From contig JBCDJG010000034.1 in assembly GCA_038748065.1 (NCBI GenBank), positions 1 through 51,468 of the forward strand: DNA of 51,468 nt, read 5' to 3'. Position numbers and translations under genes: made by a program. Numbering within the stretch: position 1 is the first letter of the stretch; every line of letters starts with the position of its first letter. The notes beneath the pieces were generated by a model. The model had not been told where the DNA came from. It saw only the letters and a list, made by a program, of their open reading frames with translations, and ran no database searches. Shown piece by piece: positions 44,363-51,468 of this stretch. The stretch comes from JBCDJG01 sp038748065 (GTDB taxonomy: Bacteria > Pseudomonadota > Gammaproteobacteria > Pseudomonadales > Halieaceae).

Positions 44363-46960
44363 ATGGCCAAACGCGTATACCTGTTCAATGAAGGCAGCAA
44401 GGACGACCGCGAGCTGCTGGGCGGCAAAGGCGCCAACCTCTGCGAAATGACCAACCTCGGGCTGCCTGTGCCCTACGGCTTTGTCATCACAACACCGACC
44501 TGTCGCGAGTTTTTCGAGGGCGGCAACAAACTGCCCAACCTGCTGGAACAGGAGTACCGCGTTGCACTGGACCTCGTCGAAAAGCGCATGGGAGCGCGTT
44601 TCGGCGATCCGGAAAATCCCCTCCTGTTCTCCGTTCGTTCCGGCGCACCGGTTTCCATGCCGGGGATGATGAATACCATCCTCAACCTGGGACTGAACGA
44701 CGAGATAGCCGAGGGACTGGCGCGTAAAACCGGGAACCCCCGCTTTGCCTATGACTCCTATCGACGCTTCATTCAAATGTTTGCTGATGTTGTACTGGGT
44801 GTAGACGGCGAGCAGTTCGAACACGAGATTGCCCGCTACAAAAGCGCCCACGGCAAAACGCTGGACGTCGAGATGAGCGCCGAAGACTGGCAGGCGATCA
44901 TCACGGTCTTCAAATCGATCACGGATTTTCCAGAGGACCCCTTCGAACAGCTCCGCCTGGCCGTCGAGGCCGTATTCCTGTCCTGGCATACCCCGCGGGC
45001 CAACGTCTATCGCGAGATGAACAACATTTCGGTAACGCTGGGAACGGCGGTCAACGTGCAGGCGATGGTATTCGGCAACTTCGGCGAGGATTCGGGCTCC
45101 GGCGTCGCCTTTACGCGCAACCCCTCCACCGGTGAGCGCACCTTCTTCGGCGAGTTTTTGTTTAACGCCGCTGGCGAAGATGTTGTGGCGGGCATCCGCA
45201 CGCCTGAGCCGATCGAGGCGCTGCATGCGCGACTGCCCGAGGTCTATAGCGAGTTACACAAGACCCAGGCCCTGCTAGAAAAGCACTACCGCGATATGCA
45301 GGACATTGAGTTCACCGTGCAGGAAGGTCGCTTCTATATGCTGCAAACGCGCAGCGGCAAGCGCACGGGCAGAGCCTCCATCAAGATAGCCGTAGAAATG
45401 GTCAATGAGGGACTGATCTCGGAGAAAGAAGCGCTCATGCGCGTGTCCCCGGAACACGTCGAGGCTTTCCTGCATCCCATGGTCGACCCCGCCGCAAAAA
45501 AGGACATCGTCGCCCAGGGCCTGCCAGCCAGCCCGGGCGGTGCGACAGGAGCCGTGGTTTTCTCGGCTGACGAAGCGGTGGACATTGCAGCAGACGGTAC
45601 TGCCGTGGTGCTGGTGCGCAGGGAAACCACGCCGGAGGATATTCACGGCATGAAGGTCGCCCAGGGCATTCTCACCGAGCTCGGCGGTATGACCTCCCAC
45701 GCGGCTGTCGTAGCCCGGGGCATGGGTGTGTGCGCGATTACCGGATGCGGCGATCTCAGCATTGATTACGAGGCAGGTACGGCGACAACTGCCGGTGGCG
45801 CCGTGATACGCCGCGGCGACGTGATCACGCTGGATGGCACAGCGGGGGAAGTCATGCTGGGTGATATTCCGAAAACAGAGGCTTCCTCCTCAGAGGACTT
45901 CCAGGTCTTACTGTCCTGGGCGGACAAGTACCGTCGCCTGAAAGTGCGTGCTAACGCAGAAACTCCTGAAGATGCAGCCAAGGCACGAGAGCTGGGTGCT
46001 GAGGGCATCGGCCTGTGTCGCACCGAGCATATGTTCTTCGACGCCGAACGCATCGACCTCATGCGCGCTATGATCCTGTCGGAAACCAAAAAGGAGCGCA
46101 AGGACGTTCTAAAGCAGTTGCAGGTATTCCAGCACAAGGACATGCTGGAGCTGTTTCGTGTCATGGACGGCCTGCCGGTAACGGTGCGCTTGCTCGATCC
46201 GCCGCTGCACGAATTTCTGCCTCACGGTGAAGAAGACATGGCCGGCCTGGCAGAGCGACTCGGCAAACCAGTGGCGCAAATCCGTGAGATGACGGAAAAC
46301 CTGTCCGAGGTCAACCCGATGCTCGGCTTCCGCGGCTGTCGCCTGTCAGTCGTCTATCCCGAAATCACAAAAATGCAGGTCCGCGCCATCATCGGTGCAG
46401 CCGTCGAGGCCACCGAGCAGGGATTGAAACCCTTCCCGGAAATCATGATTCCACTGGTGGTCAATGTTCGTGAAATTCGTCTGATTAACGACCTGATCGA
46501 TCGCGGCATTCAGAAGGTGCTGCAGGAGAAGAGTATTTCGATTCCCTATAAGCTTGGCACTATGATGGAAACGCCGAGAGCCTGCCTGGGCGCGGACCGA
46601 TTGGCGGGGTCGGTGGAATTCATGAGTTTTGGCACCAACGATTTGACCCAGATGACCTATGGCTTCTCGCGCGACGATGCCGGCAAGTTCATTCCCCAGT
46701 ATCTGGACAAGAAACTCATCGAATCAGATCCCTTTGTTTCCCTCGACCAGCGCGCCGTTGGGCGACTCATGAGCATTGCGGTCAGCGAGTCTCGGGCGCG
46801 CAAGAAAGGCATCAAATATGGCATTTGTGGCGAGCACGGCGGCGATCCGCGTTCCGTTCAGTTCTGTCATGATCTCGGCCTGGACTATGTATCCTGCAGC
46901 CCATTTCGTGTGCCCGTTGCGCGTATCGCAGCCGCGCAGGCAAACGTTGAGGCCGGCTAG
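44363..46960 (+). CDS. ppdK: Pyruvate, phosphate dikinase
   Basis: Interconverts pyruvate, ATP and phosphate with PEP, AMP and pyrophosphate; 865 residues. The order is an ATP-grasp nucleotide domain (GGKGANLCEM near 20), a phosphohistidine domain with His446 (GGMTSHAAVV), and a PEP/pyruvate barrel ending in Cys822 (YGICGEHGG), the family catalytic cysteine. ATG 44363 opens MAKRVYLF. Being reversible, it may make PEP from pyruvate for gluconeogenesis or use pyrophosphate in glycolysis. No PPDK regulatory protein gene is in the window. Two upstream inverted repeats suggest transcriptional control. Confidence 0.96.
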   Translation: MAKRVYLFNEGSKDDRELLGGKGANLCEMTNLGLPVPYGFVITTPTCREFFEGGNKLPNLLEQEYRVALDLVEKRMGARFGDPENPLLFSVRSGAPVSMPGMMNTILNLGLNDEIAEGLARKTGNPRFAYDSYRRFIQMFADVVLGVDGEQFEHEIARYKSAHGKTLDVEMSAEDWQAIITVFKSITDFPEDPFEQLRLAVEAVFLSWHTPRANVYREMNNISVTLGTAVNVQAMVFGNFGEDSGSGVAFTRNPSTGERTFFGEFLFNAAGEDVVAGIRTPEPIEALHARLPEVYSELHKTQALLEKHYRDMQDIEFTVQEGRFYMLQTRSGKRTGRASIKIAVEMVNEGLISEKEALMRVSPEHVEAFLHPMVDPAAKKDIVAQGLPASPGGATGAVVFSADEAVDIAADGTAVVLVRRETTPEDIHGMKVAQGILTELGGMTSHAAVVARGMGVCAITGCGDLSIDYEAGTATTAGGAVIRRGDVITLDGTAGEVMLGDIPKTEASSSEDFQVLLSWADKYRRLKVRANAETPEDAAKARELGAEGIGLCRTEHMFFDAERIDLMRAMILSETKKERKDVLKQLQVFQHKDMLELFRVMDGLPVTVRLLDPPLHEFLPHGEEDMAGLAERLGKPVAQIREMTENLSEVNPMLGFRGCRLSVVYPEITKMQVRAIIGAAVEATEQGLKPFPEIMIPLVVNVREIRLINDLIDRGIQKVLQEKSISIPYKLGTMMETPRACLGADRLAGSVEFMSFGTNDLTQMTYGFSRDDAGKFIPQYLDKKLIESDPFVSLDQRAVGRLMSIAVSESRARKKGIKYGICGEHGGDPRSVQFCHDLGLDYVSCSPFRVPVARIAAAQANVEAG

Positions 46961-46985
46961 CGGGCTCACTCAGCGAATTGGCGAC

Positions 46986-47003
46986 GCCGGTGCATGCGCC
47001 GGC
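46986..47003 (+). terminator. Possible terminator hairpin after ppdK
   Basis: GCCGG (46986-46990) and CCGGC (46999-47003) can pair around TGCATGCG, 26 bases past the ppdK stop. There is no U-run, so this is weak; it may only attenuate transcription before the cupin gene. Confidence 0.25.
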
Positions 47004-47127
47004 AGTGGTCAAAGGGGTGGGCCTTGAGCATCAAATCCGTTTATCATTATCTCGATTGGCTATATCACCGCCCACCTATTATCCCTACAACCGGTGGGCC
47101 AATACAGCGACCAGCGGAACTCACACG

Positions 47128-47469
47128 ATGACAGACAGTAACTGGCAGGTTTTCGATCTAGACGCACTGCGGGACAAACTTGGCGGCGGTGAGGTCGAGT
47201 ACCTCGAGTTTCTGAACGTGCCTGCCCTGAATTGCGGCATTTACTCTTTGCCAGCGGGCAGCACCGACATGCAGGCGCCCCACGACGAAGACGAGGTATA
47301 CCTCGTACTCAAGGGCAAGGCGCGCATGCGCGTGGGCGCAGACGACAAGGAGGTGGGGCCCGGCAACTTGCTGTACATCAGCCCCGCCACCGAGCACTCC
47401 TTCTTCGAGATTGAAGAGGATATGACCCTGCTGGTATTCTTCGCCGCCTCACCACTGGAAAAGCCCTAG
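47128..47469 (+). CDS. Small cupin-domain protein
   Basis: 113 residues from ATG 47128, a single cupin barrel. Motif 1 is around APHDEDEVYLVLKG, with the expected His and Glu for metal, and motif 2 is PGNLLYISPATEHSFFEI. The frame stays open to 46978, but only the part from MTDSNWQVFDL is cupin-like. It is followed 20 bases later by an aminotransferase gene. The function is unknown; a dioxygenase, isomerase or sensor role are all possible for this fold. Confidence 0.85.
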   Translation: MTDSNWQVFDLDALRDKLGGGEVEYLEFLNVPALNCGIYSLPAGSTDMQAPHDEDEVYLVLKGKARMRVGADDKEVGPGNLLYISPATEHSFFEIEEDMTLLVFFAASPLEKP

Positions 47470-47489
47470 CCCGAAGCAGGGAGTCCTCC

Positions 47490-48668
47490 ATGACAACAAG
47501 CTTTTATCCGCCCCAGCGCACTCTTATGGGGCCGGGGCCCTCTGACGTCTCAGCCCGGGTTCTCGGCGCGCTCGCAAGGCCAACCATCGGCCATCTCGAC
47601 CCCTTGTTCGTCAAGCTCATGGATGAGATCAAAGGCCTGCTTCAGTATGCCTTCCAGACCGAGAATGAGCTGACACTGCCCGTCTCGGCGCCTGGGTCAG
47701 CCGGCATGGAGGCATGCTTCGTTAACCTGATCTCACCCGGCGATACCGTTATCGTCTGCCAGAACGGCGTGTTCGGCGGCCGCATGCGAGAAAACGTGGA
47801 ACGCTGCGGCGCGACGGCAGTCATGGTGCAGGATACGTGGGGCACACCCGTCTCGCTTGCCAAGGCCCGCGCTGCCTTTGACGAGTACCCAGAGGCCTCC
47901 GTTCTTGCCTTTGTTCACGCTGAAACGTCCACCGGTGTGCGCAGCGATGCTGCAGCCTTGTGCGCGCTGGCTTCAGAACGTGGCGCCCTGAGCATCATGG
48001 ATACTGTGACCTCGCTGGGCGGCATACCGCTGAAGGTCGATGCCTGGGGCGCCGACGCAGTATACTCTGGTAGCCAGAAGTGTCTTTCCTGCGTGCCCGG
48101 CATTGCACCCGTCACCTTCAGCCCCAAGGCGGTAGAACGTATCCAGTCGCGGCAGCACAAGGTACAGAGCTGGTTCCTCGATATGCAGCTGGTGATGGGA
48201 TACTGGGGCGGCAGTGCCAAGCGCGCCTATCACCACACTGCGCCTGTCAACGACCTCTATGCGCTGCATGAGTCTCTAGTTATTCTGGAAGAGGAAGGCC
48301 TCGAGAAGGCTCACGAGCGGCACCGCCACAACCACAACGCCCTGGTCGCAGGCCTCGAGGCCATGGGGCTTTCAATGGCCGTGGCGGCCGAGCACCGGCT
48401 GCCCCAGCTCAATCTGGTCAATATTCCCGATGGCGTTGACGACGCAGAGATCCGCAGCGCTCTGCTAACAGAATTTAACCTGGAGATTGGCGCGGGCCTC
48501 GGCGAACTCGCCGGCAAGACCTGGCGCATTGGGTTGATGGGTCACGCCTCCAGCGAGCACAATGTGCTGAGCTGCCTCGCCGCACTCGAATCCGTCTTGG
48601 GCCGCGCGGGGTATGAAACAGCTCCGGGCAGGGCTCTCGCTGCGGCAAAGGCGATTTACGCGCACTAG
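47490..48668 (+). CDS. Alanine-glyoxylate-type aminotransferase
   Basis: PLP class V aminotransferase of 392 residues. The opening LMGPGPSDVSARVLGAL and the Lys197 site in SGSQKCLSCVPGIAPVTFS match the AGXT/serine-glyoxylate family, as do MDTVTSLGGIPL and AYHHTAPVNDLYAL. It probably transaminates glyoxylate with alanine or serine, making glycine. AGGGAG lies upstream of ATG 47490. Likely co-transcribed with the cupin gene. Serine-pyruvate or related substrates remain possible. Confidence 0.9.
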   Translation: MTTSFYPPQRTLMGPGPSDVSARVLGALARPTIGHLDPLFVKLMDEIKGLLQYAFQTENELTLPVSAPGSAGMEACFVNLISPGDTVIVCQNGVFGGRMRENVERCGATAVMVQDTWGTPVSLAKARAAFDEYPEASVLAFVHAETSTGVRSDAAALCALASERGALSIMDTVTSLGGIPLKVDAWGADAVYSGSQKCLSCVPGIAPVTFSPKAVERIQSRQHKVQSWFLDMQLVMGYWGGSAKRAYHHTAPVNDLYALHESLVILEEEGLEKAHERHRHNHNALVAGLEAMGLSMAVAAEHRLPQLNLVNIPDGVDDAEIRSALLTEFNLEIGAGLGELAGKTWRIGLMGHASSEHNVLSCLAALESVLGRAGYETAPGRALAAAKAIYAH

Positions 48669-48679
48669 CGCACGCGGCT

Positions 48680-49684
48680 TCAGTCCGCACCGATCAGCAT
48701 CGACCAGACTCGGGCGCGGTCCTGTTCGCTGGCTTCCCTGTGCGTGCGATACCGCGCGTGATCGCTGGCCGCGGCCTCGGGCTGCAGTTCGATACTCCAC
48801 AGCGGCCTGACGTCATTGGGCACCATTGAGTAGCGTATATCGATGACCCTGTTGGGGAGCACCGGGTCACGCGCGATATAGCCATTGCTGAACCAGCGAA
48901 AGCGCTCGATGTCCTGCGCCTGCTGTGACGTTCGGTCTAGCCAGGGCAAGTCCCGGGCAATATCAAGCTTATCGACACTCTGGCCCGGATACACGCGCTG
49001 ACTTGGGCTGGGCCTGACCGCATCCACGTAGTAGCGATCCTCGGTTTCATAGACGGTCTTCCACACCAGAATGTTGGCAAAGCTGGGTTTTGCCTCAAGT
49101 CGGACAGGCTCGTGGCCACGTTCGGCCGCCAGTGCCCAACCCATCGCCTGGGCCTCGTTGCGCTGGTATACGCCCAAGGCCATGTAGCTCGCACACCAGA
49201 GGAGCCCCAATCGCGCGACCATGGGCCGCTGCCGCAAAGCTGCGTAGAGCACGCAGGCAAGCAACGGCAGCGTGAACAGCGGGTCGATCACGGAGATGGT
49301 GTTCCATGCAAAGCGGGCATCGGAAAACGGCCATAGCAACATGGTGCCGTAGGTTGTGCAGGTATCGAGCAAGGCATGCGTGGCGTAACCGAGGAAACAG
49401 AATAAGAGTGTCTGGCGGAAGCTGAGCTGGCGCCGCCGCCCCAGCAGCGGGTGCAAAACCGCAGCACACAGCAGTGCGCCCACTGGAATGAAGATCAGCG
49501 AATGGGTGAACTGACGATGATACTCAAGGAAGAGTAAGGGATCTTCATTGGAGCGAATCAGCACATCGAGGTCCGGGGCCATCCCCGCTAGCAGGCCAAG
49601 CAGCCCAGCGGTGCCTGCCTGAGCGGGTTTTACGAGAGACTGCGGCAGTGCCGCACCGAGGGACCCCTGGGTAATCGGGTCCAT
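48680..49684 (-). CDS. YdjM/DUF457-type membrane metal-dependent hydrolase
   Basis: 334 residues. MDPITQGSLGAALPQSL opens as in the YdjM-like family, and conserved His and Asp residues lie in QFTHSLIFIP and ATHALLDTCTTYGTMLLWPF. About four membrane helices (roughly 65-85, 95-115, 135-150, 155-175) precede a large soluble C-terminal part with ERFRWFSNGYIARDP. The hydrolase label is a family prediction; no reaction is known. The E. coli gene is LexA-controlled, but I found no LexA box here. It converges on the aminotransferase gene, 11 bases apart. Confidence 0.85.
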   Translation of the reverse strand: MDPITQGSLGAALPQSLVKPAQAGTAGLLGLLAGMAPDLDVLIRSNEDPLLFLEYHRQFTHSLIFIPVGALLCAAVLHPLLGRRRQLSFRQTLLFCFLGYATHALLDTCTTYGTMLLWPFSDARFAWNTISVIDPLFTLPLLACVLYAALRQRPMVARLGLLWCASYMALGVYQRNEAQAMGWALAAERGHEPVRLEAKPSFANILVWKTVYETEDRYYVDAVRPSPSQRVYPGQSVDKLDIARDLPWLDRTSQQAQDIERFRWFSNGYIARDPVLPNRVIDIRYSMVPNDVRPLWSIELQPEAAASDHARYRTHREASEQDRARVWSMLIGAD

Positions 49685-49830
49685 CAGCGTCTGTCCTGAA
49701 ATATGGCGACTGTGCTTTCTCTTGCGGGGAGGGGTCTATGAAACATGACGAAATATTAACAGAACCCTACCGTGTATCGCTGGTCAAATTCAGGTAGAAA
49801 GCATTGAACAGTCCGTTGGGGAGACATGCC

Positions 49831-50469
49831 ATGAAGACCAGACTTATCCTGACCGCCGCCTCTGTTGCGGCACTTGCAGCCTGTACCACGAATCCCTACA
49901 CCGGAGAGCAACAGGTCAGCAAGGCAGCGAAATACGGTGGCGGCGCAGCAGCCGTATGTGCACTGGTAGGCTCAATAGATTCGAGCAAGCACGCGCGTAA
50001 TGCAGCCCTTGGCTGTGGCATCGTCGGTGCTGGCGTGGGCGCATACATGGATGTGCAGGAAGCCAAGCTGCGAGAACAATTGGCAGGCACGGGGGTCAGC
50101 GTTATGCGGGAGGGCGACAGCATCCGTCTGATAATGCCCGGAAACATCACCTTTAACACGGATTCCTATCGCCTGCGCGACGACTTCTATCCGGTCCTGA
50201 ATTCTGTTGGTGAGGTGCTGTCGAAATATGCTGACACGACCCTACGAGTGAGCGGCCACACGGATAATACGGGCTCGCGCCAATACAACCTGGAGCTGTC
50301 CGAGCGTCGCGCCGATAGCGTGGCTGATTACCTGGTGACACGTGAGGTGGCTAGAACGCGCATGTTAACCGAGGGCGTGGCATTTGATCAGCCGATCGCC
50401 AGTAATGAGTCGGCGGGAGGCCGCGCCCAGAACCGCAGGGTTGAGCTTTACGTGCTGCCGCGAGCCTGA
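49831..50469 (+). CDS. OmpA-family lipoprotein, YiaD-like
   Basis: 212 residues from ATG 49831, preceded by GGGGAG. A signal peptide ends in lipobox LAAC (Cys about 18), so it is an outer-membrane lipoprotein. A Gly/Ala-rich glycine-zipper-like region (about 35-70) precedes the peptidoglycan-binding OmpA domain (about 105-210). That domain is recognised by GNITFNTDSYRLRDDF and RVSGHTDNTGSRQYNLELSERRA, plus NRRVELYV at the end. It links the outer membrane to peptidoglycan. A longer frame to 49804 lacks the signal-sequence fit. Confidence 0.92.
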   Translation: MKTRLILTAASVAALAACTTNPYTGEQQVSKAAKYGGGAAAVCALVGSIDSSKHARNAALGCGIVGAGVGAYMDVQEAKLREQLAGTGVSVMREGDSIRLIMPGNITFNTDSYRLRDDFYPVLNSVGEVLSKYADTTLRVSGHTDNTGSRQYNLELSERRADSVADYLVTREVARTRMLTEGVAFDQPIASNESAGGRAQNRRVELYVLPRA

Positions 50470-51090
50470 TCAGGTGGTAGTGGCACTGCCCCAGTAATTG
50501 TACCCAGCGATGCGCGGTGTACTGGGCAGGTACATCTCATCCATCTGTTGCACGGCAAAGCCACCTTGATTCAGTATCGAGGGAATATCTCGATTCAAAT
50601 TGCAGCCGCCGGCAAGGCGGCTCCAGAGCGGGTTGATTCGCGTCTGCCACTTCTGAACGTCTGCATCCGGCGCTCTGCCGTGCTCAGCGAACAACAGGCG
50701 GCCCCCCGGGCGCAGCACGCGGGCCATACCTTCGAGTGCGGCGACCGGATCCGGTATCGTACACAGGCTGAATGTCACCAGAACTGTATCAACTGAGTTG
50801 GCCTCCAGGGGTATCTCTTCACCCGGAAGACCGACGAACTCCACCTCAAACTCGAGCTCGGCTGCCCGCGCCCCGGCCAGTTGCCAGGACCGCTCGGAGG
50901 GATCGAGGCCGATCAGGCGTTCGACCCGGGAAGCGTCATAGTGTGGCAGGTTGAGCCCGGTGCCAATACCGATTTCGAGCACCACCCCGCTAGCCAGGGG
51001 AACGACCTTCTCGCGCTGCTGCCGGATCGGTTTGGTCCCGCAGGCACAATTAATAAAACGGGGCAGGATATGGCTTTCGTAGAAGCTCAT
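50470..51090 (-). CDS. Class I SAM-dependent methyltransferase
   Basis: 206 residues. Motif I VVLEIGIGTGLNLPHYD (about residues 32-48), the acidic loop LIGLDPSERSW, motif II VDTVLVTFSLCTIPD and motif III LRPGGRLLFAEHG define a Rossmann-like methyltransferase of the UbiE/type-11 kind. Two Cys (FINCACG) near the N-terminus are unusual in the core fold. The substrate is unknown. It converges with the OmpA-family gene, stop to stop with no gap, and is divergent from the PPK2 gene. Confidence 0.88.
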   Translation of the reverse strand: MSFYESHILPRFINCACGTKPIRQQREKVVPLASGVVLEIGIGTGLNLPHYDASRVERLIGLDPSERSWQLAGARAAELEFEVEFVGLPGEEIPLEANSVDTVLVTFSLCTIPDPVAALEGMARVLRPGGRLLFAEHGRAPDADVQKWQTRINPLWSRLAGGCNLNRDIPSILNQGGFAVQQMDEMYLPSTPRIAGYNYWGSATTT

Positions 51091-51164
51091 ACTTGCCTCC
51101 CTGGCAAAGGTGTGCCCATTATATACCTTCGCCCTACAGATTCAGCCAGCAAACGAAATCCCCC

Positions 51165-51468
51165 ATGCTAGACAGCCTACCGGCAGAGGATAGCCTCGCC
51201 AAAGATGACTTCGACAGCGCAGAGGATGAACTACGCGAGTCATTGCTGGCTGCACAGTTTGCCCTCGCCGCTGCAGGCCGACCGCTATACATCGTTGTGG
51301 CCGGAGTCGATGGCGCAGGCAAGGGTGCGCTGGTAAACCGCCTCTGCGAATGGATGGACCCGCGCGGAATTCAAAACCACGCCTTCTCCCGGCATTCTGA
51401 CGAGGAAGAGTCGCGCCCCTACTTCTGGCGCTTCTGGCGAACCATGCCCAAGCGTGACGAAATCGGTA
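51165..51468 (+). CDS. PPK2-family polyphosphate kinase (3' truncated)
   Basis: The first 101 codons of a protein cut by the window edge. Walker A is GVDGAGKG at residues 47-54 (within IVVAGVDGAGKGALVNRL), followed by RPYFWRFWRTMPKRDEIG, the PPK2 pattern in which a Trp- and Arg-rich segment follows the P-loop. The opening with two acidic helices suggests the two-domain polyphosphate:AMP phosphotransferase type, but the rest is not visible. Such enzymes phosphorylate AMP or ADP with polyphosphate. ATG 51165 is the first in frame; only the upstream 74 bases are free for a promoter. Confidence 0.85.
   Translation, partial: MLDSLPAEDSLAKDDFDSAEDELRESLLAAQFALAAAGRPLYIVVAGVDGAGKGALVNRLCEWMDPRGIQNHAFSRHSDEEESRPYFWRFWRTMPKRDEIG

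Noticed and set aside
43535..45226. A 563-codon minus-strand open frame opposite the LLM gene and ppdK
   Set aside because: It spans two genes with clear motifs in the plus strand; its composition mirrors their codon pattern and it shows no domain.
49685..49830. A LexA box upstream of the YdjM-like gene
   Set aside because: CTGT occurs near 49690, but no properly spaced ACAG partner was found in the 146 bases.

Overview
The window is a G+C-rich bacterial chromosome segment with tightly packed genes, many overlapping by 1 to 17 bases. Gene content and order point to a gammaproteobacterium. The block leuC-leuD-leuB-asd-fimV-truA-trpF-(trpB-trpA)-accD-folC-dedD-cvpA-purF-metZ follows, from memory, the order in Pseudomonas and relatives. 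FimV, RlmL (fused RlmK/RlmL) and TgpA are also gammaproteobacterial signatures. Several flavin-dependent luciferase-like (LLM) and MDR oxidoreductases plus an acyl-CoA ligase would fit a marine Halieaceae/Cellvibrionales-type heterotroph, but that finer placement is a guess. No tRNA, rRNA, CRISPR array, insertion sequence or prophage was seen.

Layout. (1) 2-8846, plus strand: a nitrate-assimilation operon. It holds an ABC nitrate transporter (binding protein cut by the window edge, permease, ATPase), NAD(P)H nitrite reductase NirB-NirD and nitrate reductase NasA. Between the ATPase and the canonical NirB start lies an open, coding-like 188-codon stretch in frame with NirB that I do not recognise. 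(2) 8883-12615: an MDR oxidoreductase divergent from an LLM oxidoreductase and an acyl-CoA ligase. (3) 12664-17195, minus: a small secreted protein with its own terminator, then the TgpA/DUF58/MoxR trio. (4) 17195-33959, minus: the conserved housekeeping block (Met, purine, folate, fatty acid, Trp, Asp-semialdehyde and Leu synthesis, tRNA pseudouridylation, FimV). (5) 34060-37028: a LysR regulator divergent from leuC, a thioesterase, a flavodoxin-like protein and an MDR oxidoreductase. (6) 37029-37330: a convergent intergenic region with a perfect DnaA-box palindrome. (7) 37331-43181, minus: rlmL, an XRE-type regulator, two lipoproteins and an LLM enzyme, closely coupled. (8) 43271-48668, plus: a second LLM enzyme, pyruvate phosphate dikinase with paired upstream inverted repeats, then a cupin and an alanine-glyoxylate-type aminotransferase. 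(9) 48680-51468: a YdjM-like membrane protein, an OmpA-family lipoprotein, a methyltransferase and the start of a PPK2-family polyphosphate kinase.

How the parts work together. Region 1 imports nitrate and reduces it to ammonium. Region 4 uses that nitrogen for amino acids, purines and folate. PpdK links pyruvate and PEP, and the neighbouring aminotransferase probably handles glyoxylate or a similar 2-oxo acid.

No obviously new defence or mobile system is present. The best leads are the NirB N-terminal extension, the DnaA-box cluster, the helically phased inverted repeats upstream of ppdK, a Glu at the catalytic Asp60 position of TrpA, and an AT-rich island inside folC.
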